This document shows positions 7,997-8,637 of a stretch of DNA of 8,637 nucleotides, piece by piece (the first letter of the stretch is position 1; every line of letters starts with the position of its first letter). This stretch comes from Oxalobacteraceae bacterium (GTDB lineage Bacteria > Pseudomonadota > Gammaproteobacteria > Burkholderiales > Burkholderiaceae_D). The stretch lies in the NCBI GenBank assembly GCA_947453015.1, contig CANGFL010000045.1:1-8637 (forward strand). The letters are read 5' to 3'. The notes beneath the pieces were generated by a model that saw only the letters and a list, made by a program, of their open reading frames with translations, searched no databases and was not told the origin of the DNA. A program made the position numbers and the translations under genes.

Positions 7997-8637
7997 ATGA
8001 GTGTAACCCATGAAAAAAGGTTCTCGCAGCAAATTGACAACAGCGTTGCTAGTCGCGCGCTGGAGTTGGCACGCGACACACTACAAATTGAGGCCGACGC
8101 CATACTGGCATTAAAGGCTCGTCTCTCAGCGGATACCCATCACGACTTTGCACGCGCGACTGCTTTACTGCTCAGCTGTAGTGGCCGCGTCGTTGTTTCC
8201 GGGATGGGAAAGTCGGGCCACATCGCAAGAAAAATTGCTGCTACCTTTGCCTCCACCGGCACACCCGCCATGTTCGTCCATCCGGGTGAAGCGGCGCATG
8301 GTGATTTAGGCATGGTCACCAAAGCTGACGCAATGATTGCGATCTCTTATTCTGGCGAGTCGGACGAATTACTCGCCATTACCCCAGTCATAAAACGTCT
8401 GGGCGCAAAACTCATCTCCATGACGGGTAATCCTGATTCATCACTCGCTCGCCTGGCCGACGTACACCTAAACATCGCGGTAGAAAAAGAAGCCTGCCCA
8501 CTTAATTTAGCACCCACTGCAAGTACCACCGTAACGCTCGCACTCGGTGACGCCTTAGCGGTGGCGATGCTCGATGCACGCGGATTTCGCGAAGAGGATT
8601 TTGCGCGCTCTCACCCCGGTGGCTCGCTAGGACGCAG
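7997..8637 (+). CDS. kdsD: Arabinose-5-phosphate isomerase, N-terminal part (cut by right edge)
   Basis: KdsD (KpsF/GutQ family) converts ribulose 5-phosphate to arabinose 5-phosphate, the first step toward KDO for the lipopolysaccharide inner core. The 213 complete codons seen contain the SIS isomerase domain. It has GMGKSGHIARKIAATFASTG near 69-88, VHPGEAAHGDLGMV at 94-107, SGES at 119-122, EKEACPLNLAPTASTT at 163-178 and SHPGG at 205-209. By a constant 13-residue offset from E. coli KdsD, the catalytic set maps to Lys72, Glu124, Glu165 and His206, all present. The two CBS domains expected after residue 215 lie beyond the edge. The ATG at 7997 begins MSVTHEKRF and has no Shine-Dalgarno, which fits a leaderless or very short leader. 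The gene is divergent from the antiporter. Text around 65-180 looks betaproteobacterial. Call secure; an acid-sugar paralogue such as GutQ is less likely. Confidence 0.95.
   Translation, partial: MSVTHEKRFSQQIDNSVASRALELARDTLQIEADAILALKARLSADTHHDFARATALLLSCSGRVVVSGMGKSGHIARKIAATFASTGTPAMFVHPGEAAHGDLGMVTKADAMIAISYSGESDELLAITPVIKRLGAKLISMTGNPDSSLARLADVHLNIAVEKEACPLNLAPTASTTVTLALGDALAVAMLDARGFREEDFARSHPGGSLGR

Overview
The window reads as an ordinary chromosomal segment of a betaproteobacterium of moderate GC content. From memory of the families, the GltB, SSB and KdsD sequences look closest to betaproteobacterial versions, including the SSB stretch after the OB fold and the KdsD stretch CPLNLAPTASTT. 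This placement is by recognition only, with no database search.

Layout from left to right: (1) the first 350 codons of gltB, the large subunit of glutamate synthase, on the minus strand and cut by the left edge; (2) a 246-bp spacer with two copies of an AAATAGGGTC(A/G)GAT repeat and a complex inverted-repeat (REP-like) element; (3) a minus-strand gene for a REP-associated tyrosine transposase-like (RAYT/Y1) protein whose frame is intact but whose HUH histidines and catalytic tyrosine all appear to be replaced; (4) ssb, minus strand, with a strong ribosome binding site, a TATAAT box and a 10-bp hairpin in its predicted leader; (5) a 425-bp divergent intergenic region with no recognisable gene and no visible canonical LexA box; (6) complete uvrA on the plus strand, ended by a good intrinsic terminator; (7) a complete CPA2/Kef-type cation:proton antiporter with an RCK domain, minus strand, convergent with uvrA; (8) a 118-bp divergent spacer with a near-consensus sigma-54-type -24/-12 element and a sigma-70-like -10 box; (9) the first 213 codons of kdsD, arabinose-5-phosphate isomerase, plus strand, cut by the right edge.

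The genes are mostly housekeeping: nitrogen assimilation (gltB), DNA maintenance and repair (ssb, uvrA), ion homeostasis (antiporter) and lipopolysaccharide KDO synthesis (kdsD). The divergent ssb/uvrA pair is a classic proteobacterial arrangement. I see no CRISPR array, phage module, toxin-antitoxin pair or defence island. The points most worth a second look are the catalytically stripped RAYT-like protein with its flanking palindromes, and the sigma-54-like element in front of kdsD. In many betaproteobacteria kdsD heads the kdsC-lptC-lptA-lptB-rpoN cluster, so that element would raise the possibility of rpoN feedback.
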